64,000 bases of DNA, taken from Turnera subulata. Lineage: Eukaryota; Streptophyta; Magnoliopsida; Malpighiales; Passifloraceae. The stretch is from contig JAKUCV010002846.1 in NCBI GenBank assembly GCA_028386065.3, positions 7,158 through 71,157 of the forward strand, in the 5' to 3' direction. The notes below the pieces were generated by a model, which saw only the letters and a list, made by a program, of their open reading frames with translations, searched no databases and was not told the DNA's origin. The position numbers and the translations under genes are program-made. This document shows, piece by piece, positions 32,572-42,881 of this stretch. Within the stretch, counting starts at the first letter, position 1; each line of letters starts with the position of its first letter.

Positions 32572-35500
32572 TTACATGCTGCACATTCTTATCAGATGAC
32601 CATAAAGACCTAGCAGGTCTAGGTTTTGGCAGAACAGACCCAATGTTGCCATTTTTGCCTTGTTTTGTGCTATTCTTGATTCTCTTTGTTGCTCATCCAG
32701 AGTCAGCGCACCCTGCATGACATCACTTGTGCTCCCAATGCCAGAGATGGTTATGTTTGCACCTGTACTGCTCCCAATTCTGGAATCATGACCAACTGCA
32801 CCACCTAATCTAGGACTGCGTCTAATATGAGGTGGTGGGATTCCAGATGAATCAACTGTTGGTGTGGCATTGCAATTCAGCCTGGGACTTCTGCGAACTA
32901 ATCCACTTGTTGCTATCCTACTCGGTGTATTATTGACACCAATGGGTTCCTCAATTGGCAGATGATTAGGAGCATCATTTCTCACTTCGGCAGGCACTTG
33001 CTCTCTGTTTGTATTACTTGTATGAGATTCAACAGTAGAAGTGGCATTCTGTGTAGAAGTGGCATTCTGTGTATAACATAACTCATTAGCCAAAAAATTA
33101 TTAAGAACAAAACAAATTTACATAAAAATCTAATTTAATGATAATATAATTTGAATCACTTACCTTGTCTGGCACTTGCTCCTTACAGTAACGCCTTATA
33201 TGACGAAGTGTATGACAGATGGTACACCTCTTTTTGTGGCCCTTTCTTGTCAGTTTCGGGCCTTGTCCAGGTTCCCAAACATGCTGAAACCTTTTTGTCT
33301 ATGGTATCCCTAATGTCCTGGTTGATTCAATAACAGGTGTCTTGAGTGGTTTGTTAATTTGTTGCCAGAATTTCTCCCCAGGAACAGGTTGAAGCATCTT
33401 TTCATAGGTTTTGATGAACATGTGCTCCTTATACCAGTGAGAGACATAATTTTCCGCAGCTAACTTCTTGCATCCGATGACACACATTGCATGTGCACAG
33501 GGGATTCCAGTTAGATCCCATGCCCTACAGATGCATATGCCTTTCTCCAAGTTAACCACATACCTGAATGTCTAACAATTGAATGTTAGCAATAGTTAGT
33601 GAATTAAAATACACTCCCAACAATATATCACATCCTATACCACATACCTGTCACCACTTAAAGCATCTGTAACTTCCCACCCTTGGTCCCCATTAAAAAC
33701 AATTTGCATATACAAAGCTCTGGACCTATTGTCTTGAATTTTCCCCCATGTACTTGGTGATACACCATTCTTAAATGCTTGTAGAATCTTCTTCCTCTCT
33801 CCGTTTCTTAACATGACTTGCACTCTTATCTCCTCAAGCAATCCAACAATACACTTGGTCCTCGCCTCAAGGATGAAGCTATTAAATGTTTCACACAAAT
33901 TGTTGTCTATTATGTCACTTTTACAATACGTACCTTGAAATGCTTTACACCAAGTTGCTGTATTAACTCTCAGAAATTCCTTCTTTGGTTCCTCGCCAAG
34001 TTTCTGCACCTCAATATTGAAATCCACTTCTGTTGTAGCCTTGCAAGTGGCCAAAATTGCTTGTGTAGTCCGTCACCACGATTTGTTCTCCGCCACTTTG
34101 CAAAGATGTGACGAGCACATCTCCTATGCTCTGCATTTGGAATTAATTCTCGAATAGCAGCAGCTAAACCCTATGTAAACGACAAATGGCCTTATGTTAG
34201 TGAGTGGATATACAATTAACAGGAAATTTAAAACTCTGCTAGAAGTGAAATTGCATTTACCTTCTGTTGGTCTGAAATAAATATAAACCAAGCACCGTCA
34301 CCATGTCTAAGCTCAATATCATCCATGAGCCATAGCAAGAACCACTGCCAATTGTCTATATTTTCTCGAGCAACAACTACCCAAGCCAGAGGATACATCT
34401 GGTTGTTCGCATCTCGCCTTATTGCTGCTAAAAATTGACCTCTGAATTTCCCTTTCAAGAACCAACCATCTAATCCAAGGATAGGTCGGCATCCAGCTTT
34501 GAACCTTTTCTTTAACGCATACATCCTCATAAACACTCCACCAACTGATTCAACCTGCACAGTACTACCTGGATTTGTCGATTTAAGCCCTGCAACATAA
34601 TCTTCAAGAATTTCAAACTCATGTGGCAGATCTCCGTCAAATGCTTCTCTAATTTTGATCCTTGTGTTTTTGGCCAAACCTTTTCCTAACCTCACCCTAA
34701 AATCAATATTTACAGCTTCAATGATATCTGGAGTCTTCATATCAACAGCACTTCGCCCTCTACTTCTCATGTAACGTTGGCAAAGAACCCTAGCTGCTAG
34801 CCTCTTATTCTTGAAGGCTACATCACAACCATGGTTCTCATGATATGTTTTTATCACCTACCTTTTCTCCTGATCCAATGAACATAAAAGAGCCTATTTG
34901 CAGCCCCTGACCTTACACACAACCCGACATCTCCAAATATCATTACTCATGAACCTGATGTCCCTATGCTCAAATACTGCAAGTTTACCCACCTCCTCCT
35001 TAAATTGGGCCTTGTCATTAAAGACCATCCCAACTGCAAAAAAAAAAAAGAGGCTTATTATATCTAAGATGATTACTATCTCTCTTAACATCACATGCCA
35101 CTTCAGCATTTGTAGCATTTTCACCGCTTGCAATATCATTTATAGCACTCCCACCATTTTCACCGCTTCCAACATCATTTACAACACTTGCACCATTTTC
35201 ACCATTTGAATTATCAGTACCAGCTGCACTAGTTTCACCATTTGCACCACTTTCAGCATTTTTGCTATCATCTCCTTCACTTTCACTTTCATCAGCCTCG
35301 TAACTAACATCTGCATCCGAATCAAAATAAACTTCTTTACCCCTCACAATTGGTATACTGAAGCCACCTGTCTCTATGTCCTTATTGTTACCATCTCCCA
35401 CATTTCCATCTATGCCCTCATTGTTTATAGCATTTTCCGCATCAGTGCCATCTCCCACATTTTCATCTATGCCCTCCATATTCCTAGCATTTTCCACACC

Positions 35501-36353
35501 TCCCACATTGCCATCTATACCCTCCATATTCCTTGTATTTTCCACTTCAATGTCATCCAAATTCTGTGGCCCGCTCCATTATGCTCCCTTGCTTTAGACC
35601 TATATTGTACAAGCTCCTCTTTATCATTGTCTGTTAAGTAAGGAACATCCATAAAGTAATCCTGGCCTACTCCCTCCTCATCAATATAACCCTTTGCCTC
35701 TGTCTCTGCTTTACTTTCTGAAGCTTCATCCACATCATCCCTGGCATCACCATCCTGTCCACTGTCCTCTTTAATGTCAACATGTCTGAGGTCGGTGCCA
35801 TTAATGTTAGCACCCTCATCACTGCCACCCACATCATTAATTTCACTTTGTTGTGTTGCATTTACTCTTGCATTTGGTTCTGCTGCATTTACTCCTGCAT
35901 TTGAAGCCTCACCTACAACTTGACATTGACTCCCATTTCTCCTACCATGTTCATCAATTCTCCTCTCTCTACATGCAACTTCGGGCCTAAGATGAGACAG
36001 TAATGGGAGCGGATGTTCTCCATGAGTGACATACACCTCTATAAAATCATTCTCTAAACATGCTTCTAAAAAAGGCCAAAACTCGCAAATTCCATCTTTG
36101 CCTCCCTCAGACGACCTTTTAAATCCCTTCCTAATTTTGGGTTTCTGTACCAAACCTAATCAAGATTGACATACCCAAATTGCTCACACAACAAAATCAG
36201 TGAGCGGTAATCCAAGAAATCTACTGGCTCCTCTTTCTCACGACTTTCACCTCCCACATATTCCCAAGCTTCCTCTGTTTTGACCAATGACCCTCCTATT
36301 CTATATTTCAAAATCACCCTAACTAAACCCATGCTGCACAACACCAAATGCAT
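32572..36353 (-). pseudogene. mudrA-like MULE transposase, broken
   Basis: Read leftward, the parts are in the usual order. The N-terminal region (36156-36353, VRVILKY) has FIEVYVTH at 35515-36153. An acidic Asp/Glu/Asn/Gly-rich region follows (35018-36153). The MuDR N-domain lies at about 34894-35040 (VGMVFNDKAQFKEEV). The MULE catalytic domain has LDGWFLKGKFRGQ and FISDQQK at 34228-34857, then AEHRRCARH near 34110-34130. After it come a SWIM zinc finger (CICRAWDLTGIPCAH, about 33478-33525) and a CCHC knuckle (CTICHTLRHIRRYC, about 33185-33226). The tail is Ser/Thr-rich with repeated RRSPRL motifs. There are at least one intron, a one-base frameshift near 34030, another frame change near 35560, and stops at 36156 and 33299. 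The protein cannot be made whole. Confidence 0.85.
35376..35560 (-). repeat. Short tandem repeat in the transposase acidic region
   Basis: On the minus strand the unit encodes variants of NMEGIDGNVGG. About four tandem copies occur, with units of roughly 45 bp visible as repeated CCCACATTTCCATCTATGCC-like words on the plus strand. It is part of the acidic linker. Confidence 0.6.
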
Positions 36354-36856
36354 AGATAAGACAACCCAGTAAGAATATTATCCACATTTTCAATCCCCAA
36401 ATATAAAACCATTCATAAGCAATACAATTCATATCATACAACAACAAGACACACTCACGCCAAATTGCCAAAATAAACAATACCAAATAGTTGACTCATC
36501 TGAAGCTTTGGACCACAGCCTTGCCTTGGATTCTCTGTCACTGTTGAGTCTCCAACCTGTCGCCACAAAAATGGTTGTTTAATTAACACTAAACAATATT
36601 ATTAGCACTAATGGACAATTATTTATTCTCTTCTTCACTGTCACAAACATACTGTGCCTTAAAAAGTACCCGACTGAACAGTACATTATTCAGATTCCTT
36701 ATCTTTTCAAAAAGCATATCACAGTCACATGCTTACTGAAAGCTTTTGTTGTCTGTTTGTGGCTCTCGAGCTTGTGCCCTCTCCTGTCTTTTCTTTTCTT
36801 CCCAACCTTTCTGTCTTTTCAACTTCTCCAAAGCTTGCTACAGCTAGCCCTTCAAA

Positions 36857-37201
36857 TCACACCTTTCTGTGACCCACTTTTGTCTTCCTCAACAACTGAC
36901 GAGCCCAGCAAAATGCAGCCAATCTCTCATTCCTAGCAAACCCTAACCCTTCAACTCTCACCAACTCGCTTTCGAGATCGCCTTCGAGCTCGTCTTCGGG
37001 TGCATCGCGTTCGAGCTCGTCTTCGGGTTCGTCGTCTTCGACCTCGTAGTCTTCGAGTTCGCCGTCTTCGAACTCGTCGTCTTCGACCTCGTAGTCTTTG
37101 AGTTCGCCGTCTTCGAACTCGTCGTCTTCGAGCTTTGCAAGTGGTGAGCTGCTCCTACAAACACACAGCTCGTTCTGGATTTGGTCGCCACCAGTTTCCA
37201 C
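36857..37201 (-). CDS. Acidic repeat ORF near the right TIR (hypothetical)
   Basis: A 114-aa open frame reading leftward, about 200 bp inside the right TIR and upstream of the transposase start. Its middle holds about three copies of a 15-residue acidic repeat (DDEFEDGELKDYEVE type), encoded by 45-bp tandem DNA repeats at about 37000-37140. The rest is basic (LLRKTKVGHRKV). I know no family for it. It could be 5' leader or first-exon sequence of the transposase transcript, a captured host fragment, or a chance frame over a simple repeat. Coding status is uncertain. Confidence 0.35.
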   Translation of the reverse strand: METGGDQIQNELCVCRSSSPLAKLEDDEFEDGELKDYEVEDDEFEDGELEDYEVEDDEPEDELERDAPEDELEGDLESELVRVEGLGFARNERLAAFCWARQLLRKTKVGHRKV

Positions 37202-37407
37202 AGTGATTAACTGTTCCCACTACTTCTCCGTTAAACAATTTAGGGGTGCATAGCGAATTTAGGGTTTACTGTAATGGTGGTGCATTTTGATTTTGGGGGT
37301 TTTCCAATCGAAATGGGGTTCTTTCAACTAGGGTTAAGGGAATGCGAGGGGAATGCGAGGGTGTTAATTGACTTTGAGATTTTTTAATTTACTGTTATCA
37401 ACCGGAA

Positions 37408-37698
37408 GCAATTCAATGTGGGTGGGTTGGTGGGTAGGTAGGTATTGGGGTTATCGGGTGGGAAGGTATTTGGGTCGGTTTGGGAATTGGATTAACCAGT
37501 TGGACTGGTGAGTGGGGCCCAATTTGATGACGTGTCGGCGAAAAAACTGACATGTCATTAGTTCCGAGGCATAGCCGGTTAAAAACACCAAAACAGGTAG
37601 GTCGGGTTGAATTGAGGTACCAAATGTGATCGAAATAAAACAAGGGCATGAAATGTGATTTTTAGGGACAACACAAGTATCAAAAAAGGCATTAGTCC
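37408..37698 (-). repeat. MULE right terminal inverted repeat
   Basis: About 291 bp. Inverted complement of the left TIR. It is the likely promoter side of the transposase gene. Confidence 0.85.
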
Positions 37699-37708
37699 GA
37701 TTTCTGTC
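37699..37708. repeat. MULE target-site duplication, right copy
   Basis: GATTTCTGTC, identical to 30559-30568. Confidence 0.85.
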
Positions 37709-38194
37709 AAATATCAAGAAAACAACGTACGATTTGAATACCAACAACAGTTACGAAGTCCAGAACTAATCCCTCTGTGTTTTTTGAGTCAATCTTTTTA
37801 CATTGGAGTGGTCTGCGGCCAAATTGAAAGGACATTAAGCAAAACGTAGGTAATGTTTCACTTGAAAATGTTTTACACCAAATTCTAGTTACAGTGCTGA
37901 TAAAACTTAAAATAATTGACAAAATTTGCCTGGCATACACCCCTGGTATGGTCCAAACGAAAGCAGGATAAAACAAGATTATGTAGTTGATGCTTCTGCT
38001 ACTGTGTTTCTTACCACAAATTAGATAAAATTAGTAATATGCACTCTGCAGTTTAATAAGGAATCATTAATAAATTGAAGAAATAGAGTAGAATGGTACA
38101 TTTTCATACAATACCGCTGCCACAAGACTGCGCCATACCAGCTCGAGGGTCCTCTGAGAAACCTTTTAGCACTGCCTGCTCCCTAACTGGTTCC

Positions 38195-40759
38195 CTAAAT
38201 TTTAGAAGAGTCACTCCCATCATCTATGTTACTGCTTTGATCAACAGGGGATTCCTCAGATTCCAGCTTCAATCTCTCAATATGATGCCTTGACAAGTCA
38301 TCATCAGCCTTATCAGTAGATTTGTTTTAATGCTCTCTCGTTTCACCATCAGCTACGCTAACATTGCCAGCAATAGAAGTGTGGTGACGCTTAATCTTGT
38401 GTAATGCTCTCTCTGTGTTGTACACTTCAACCTACGTCGACTCATATTCATTGCAACGATTAAGCCTATCCCCAAAAAGAAAAGCCTTCAACACAAGCAG
38501 TCATAAGAATCAAAATTGGTCTGCCTGTGTTGTACAATTCAACACACAACTCATATGCATTCCAATGATTAACTGTTGACATCTAACAGAAAACTTACTA
38601 CTTTTTCAAACATCATCAATACAATGTAACAGGTAAAGCACAAAAACTTGCACCGCAGTATGCAAGATTATGTAAGGCAGAAACTTACTGCACTTTTTAT
38701 CTTCTTGGTTATGGACTCAGCATTCATAGAAGCCAGATGCAAACAATGCAGGATGACACTTTGGGGCACACCCTCTCCTCCAGCTTTTTGAATAGAACAA
38801 ATATTACCATTCTTATTAGCTATAATTGTCATTCTTGCACCCACAATAGCCTCCCCATTGTGTGTAGGATCGACCACCTACTAACCATTTAACGGAAATG
38901 AAACCACACACTAGTGAACTTGAGCTTTGCATGAATAGGCATAGGAATTGCACAGAAGGATTTTTCCAAATTGTCCCTACCATTTTTCCTTCACTGCCAA
39001 AAAATGCAAACGTCACTGCAATAGGGAGATGATGTATTATCAATGAAGCGGTTCCCACTCCTGTCAGATGCCACACATAATAATTAAGCTGAATGAGATA
39101 GAACATTCGATTTTAAAAGTAATTAAATAAAGCATGAGTCATGAAGAATATAATACTGTCTAAAAAGTTTAAGAGAGACATTGGAAGAAAGAGAGGATGT
39201 TTTAATGAAACCATAAGTATCTGGCCCCGCCAAGAACAGCTGTTTTCTATCACTAAACACGATATTTTTCTACCCAGGTCTAACACAAACATCAAAATAA
39301 GTTTCAAGCTAGGCATGTTACATCAGCTACCAATCAAACTTTTGAAACTAAATGAATTTCTAGAAAGCAGTGTCCTTCTAACAAGAAAACTGAAAAAGAT
39401 TAAAAGAGATAACCTCAGGTTTATGTATTATCACTTCCTGACCATCATGTCCTCCCAATGTGCATTCTGGTCTGCGAAATGTCAGAAGAGCAGCCAAAAC
39501 AGCAATACTGGCAGCACCGACGACATTTCTGTTCTCACACAGATGGACAACCAAAAAAAGGAAATGCTACCTTAGACTGACTAAAGAAAGAGACTGAAAA
39601 GAATCTACAAGAAAACTAATAGGAAAAGAAAAGAAACTATAACTTTATATGAGATATGTTTGACCCCGTCTATGATGTGAAGGTCAATTCTGATGACCCA
39701 TGCTAACCTCCCAGCAAGAACACGGAGTGATTCCGTATCCACTGCCCTGCTTTCCCTGCAAGACAAGTATAAATTATAAAGCACATTCATATTAGTATCT
39801 AACTCCATTCTACAAATGCGTTTTCCAGAAAAATTCAATGTAGAAGGATTCCAAATACTAGCCAGAAGTGCCACTGTTTAAAGATATTAGCAGAAGTTTA
39901 AAGATAATTTGAACTAATAACAAAAAGGAATAGAAAGACAGTAATAGAAATACCATACAGCAACTGTACCTGACTGACACATCACATTTTTCCAAACATA
40001 GAACTACTGAAACCCCACATCATATAGGTGACAAAGGAATCGCCTTAGACCATGATCTACCACACGCCCCAACTCCACTGCTGATGATTCTCCTGGCCGA
40101 CCTGGCTCAAAAGCACAATCCGCCATAGGAGAGAATTCCGTATATACTGAAAGGGACCCTTCATTTGGCCGGTCTCGATAAGGCTGAACAAGTTGTGCTG
40201 TTACAAAAGCCATTACACGAGTCTTGCCTAGTAGCACATCTGAAGACCCATCTTCTCTGCAAATCCAACATAAAAATGAATGCCATCCTATTCAATAATA
40301 GTCCAGCATGATACAACAGACAGAGCAGAATCCTGGAAAACCAAGCTACAGAGACAGTAGCAAAGCTCGAAGCAATAACTTTAATTAGTTTCTTTCAATC
40401 TGGCAGAGTGCATCAAGAAGCATTCAACCCAACTAGCCAAACAATAGCTTCACCACAACTTTAACCAAAAAAGAAAAGAAAAGATGGAGTGAACAAAGAA
40501 ATTTTTGAACTCTTTAAGCACGTCAAACGCATACACAGACTGGAGATTGCAAAAACAAAGAAAAGTTACGAGCTCTAGCAACAAAAACCCAGTTGCACGA
40601 GAGGCAAAAGCATTGAACTTGCCTGCCAAACTTGATGGCTATGTTACGAAACTCGAGCAGGTTATGGCCCTCGATTCTGAGGTTAGAATCCAAAGCAGTC
40701 TCTATGAACTTCTTCTCATTCACCGTCATTCGCCATGTATTTGCTAACCTCGTGTCCAT
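38195..40759 (-). pseudogene. RRP45-like exosome core subunit, degenerate
   Basis: RRP45 is an RNase PH-fold subunit of the RNA exosome ring. Exons read 40623-40759, 40044-40256, 39665-39755, 39414-39533, 38981-39060, 38689-38877 and 38327-38431. Family signatures are RLANTWRMTVNEKKFIETAL, RPNEGSLSVYTEFSPMAD, FEPGRPGE, ESRAVDTESL, LTFRRPECTLGG, IIHHLPIAVTFAFFG and VDPTHN..IQKAGGEG. Lesions: exon 39060-38981 carries a one-base frameshift near 39043. The last exon stops at TAA 38327-38329, yet the same frame stays open for 43 more codons to 38195. Exons 1 and 2 both end at GC donors (AG|GCAAGT; AG|GCGATT). Without the frameshift it would be nearly complete, so an assembly or base-call error is possible, but the combined faults favour a pseudogene. 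Confidence 0.8.
38396..38577. repeat. Local ~60 bp duplication at the last RRP45-like exon
   Basis: Bases 38410-38465 and 38522-38577 share TGTGTTGTACA.TTCAAC, a CTCATAT.CATT run and CAATGATTAA-like sequence. The first copy contains the exon acceptor and first codons. The second lies in the intron and is diverged. Confidence 0.6.
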
Positions 40760-40769
40760 TATTCCAATG

Positions 40770-42242
40770 CTGCTCCTCTGGATAATATCAATACAGGCAA
40801 TATCACAAACATTTTCAAGGCAATCCAATCAAGGTTTCTAAAACTGGACCGGCCATCGACCAGTGAAGTTCAAGATAACCATTGTCGACTAGGGTTCAGT
40901 CATTGTTTATGCCTAACTTAGTCGCTATGGTATGGCTAAAAAGTAATGGAATTATATATGATGCTGTGTGTTCAGATAAACAAATTTTGATTGCAATTCA
41001 TACATACTGGAAGTCTCAACGAATGAAATGGTAATTTGTTGCAGGCTTTATACTTGAGAGTAATAGATGATGCTGTGCAATGCAATTGAAAGTTTCAATG
41101 AACTTCAGAAAAATAATGTCATCATTACAAAGTAACAACTCAGGAGAAAATAAAATGACAGACAACAAACAGTGGGTGTTAGCAAAGTAACTCAAGTCAA
41201 TAGTTCAGACCAAAGAAAAAGGAGAGTCAATAGTTGAAACTGTTATTACCTTTTAAAACTCTTGGTGAAAGCACTTTCCATTTTAACTCGTGAAACTGAT
41301 TAGACAAGGAATGACCAAGTGACCTGACCAATATTGAGGATGGGTTGGTTCATTTTGCCTATGAAAGAAGCTCGTTTCCTCAGCTTATTCAACTTTACAA
41401 ATTCTAGACCTATTATAAATTTATAATCCTATTTGACGAGCAATATTGGAGTATTGGGAAGATGAGGCAGTAACGACGAAAAAATTGGGACATGAAGCTG
41501 ATGTTTCTAACCATGAATAATCCCAATTCTAAGTGGTTATCACTTGGATCAATTTAACACCTTCGGGTTTGGAGTTCATCAGTTCCATATACATAGCGTA
41601 GTACATGTGCTCAGTCTTATTGAACCATAAGCATTCAAACTTCCGATAACACAAATTTAATTTATCAGCAGCCAAGCCCCATTAGTATTGCATTCCCAAC
41701 CTTAAAGCCCTTTTCGTCTCTTCTTAATCAATCTTAATCAAAGCGGGGTCAAATGGATACACCAAGCCAAGTAGAAGCAGTCCTCCACTCAGTCACGTTT
41801 TTTGTTTGCTGATGACTCATCTTCTCTGCATTGCAAATGGGTGTGAATGTGACAACCTAATGGTGGCTAATTCTTTTTGTGGGGATAGAAAACAAATGAA
41901 AAAAAAAGATGCATTGTATTACTTGATCTTCAATGTGCAACAGTAAGACACAAGGTTGAATGGGATTTTCAGATTTAGAAGCCTTCAATATGGCCCTACT
42001 TGCTAGACATGGATGGAAATTACTGAAGCATAAGACACCATATGCTACAGATTAAGTGCTTATAAGGAAAATATTTTCCTATAATTATTCGTTCATTCAA
42101 GCCAAGTCAAGAAGTAGGCCATCCTGCAGTATAAAAGGAGAATAAGATATAGGGTGGGTGTCATTAGTCACTTCAATCTCTTGCTTTGATGATCCATGGT
42201 TTCCTAGCCAGTGCATAACCCTTTACATCAGTAAGTGGTAAC
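40770..42242. other. Spacer upstream of the RRP45-like pseudogene
   Basis: No recognisable gene, RNA or structured repeat in about 1.5 kb. An acceptor-like ATCCAG at about 40781-40786 suggests that the RRP45-like gene had a 5'UTR intron here. Confidence 0.35.
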
Positions 42243-42457
42243 TAAGAGCTAAATTGGTGGTGATAGCATAACTACTCCCAGACCCCACCTGTATTGTAAG
42301 CACAATCTGGGAGAATGATCCAGCAGATTGGCTTGTTCAGCTAGGAGGACATCAACTAAACCAAATGAGTCATCACGCAGGTCCATAAACCTCGGGATCC
42401 GAACTCACTAGTGGATTTCTGCTGTCCCAAACCGCATAATGCAGGACCTTACAAAAT
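42243..42457 (-). pseudogene. Relic copy of the 5' coding end of the HEMK2-like gene
   Basis: This ~215 bp stretch aligns with 18975-19186, the first ~60 codons and splice acceptor of the methyltransferase gene, in the same orientation. Shared blocks include GCACAATCTGGGAGAATGAT, AACCTCGGGAT.CGAACTCAC, and CGCATAATGCAGGACCTTAC (ATG complement at 42435-42437). Frame-changing differences follow soon after the start (CACTAGTGGA against CACTAGAGGGA). The intron-side bases beyond the acceptor are also partly similar. This indicates a DNA-level duplication, not a retrocopy. It is not a functional gene. Confidence 0.8.
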
Positions 42458-42881
42458 CTCAATGAGCAAAATCAACTGAAAAAAACATAGAATCTCTTTT
42501 TCCCCTAAAAACACAAAAATTGTAGTATGTGACATGATCAAGAAAGTTTGTTTCACAAACTCATATTTCACGGCTTAGGAAACCTCACATTTCCTCATAC
42601 ATGCGTATGCTGGCCTTCAACTTGAAGTAAGAACACAGTAAATTAGTAGTAATATGAAGAGATGGAGCAGGATGATTAGATATTATCATTGATAATCAGT
42701 GAAGGACAAAAATGGGGGCTTAGTAAGAAACTTGAGCCACTACTTTTTAGGATACTAGGTCTATGCATGTTATCCTTAGTTAAAAAATGAAGTATGACCC
42801 CCAACATAACTTAAAAGTTTGAATATTTTTGTTCCTTACAAACTAAGAGATGGTGTCTTTTCGGAATTGAAGCAAAAAAGG
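42458..42881. other. 3' flank of the DYAD-like gene
   Basis: AT-rich, no gene. The part next to 42881 should be the 3'UTR of the DYAD-like gene. Confidence 0.4.

Larger units (their letters stand above)
30569..37698. mobile_element. Complete Mutator-like element (MULE), 7130 bp
   Basis: The left end (30569-30847) and right end (37408-37698) are inverted copies over about 280-290 bp. Both begin GGACTAATGCCTTTTTTGAT and run inward to CCCACATTGAATTGC. The ends are flanked by identical 10-bp target duplications. Inside are two convergent genes. A mudrA-like transposase reads leftward from the right TIR, and a GRF-zinc-finger protein reads rightward from the left TIR. Structure and ends are complete, but the transposase frame is broken, so the copy is not autonomous now. 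Confidence 0.9.
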
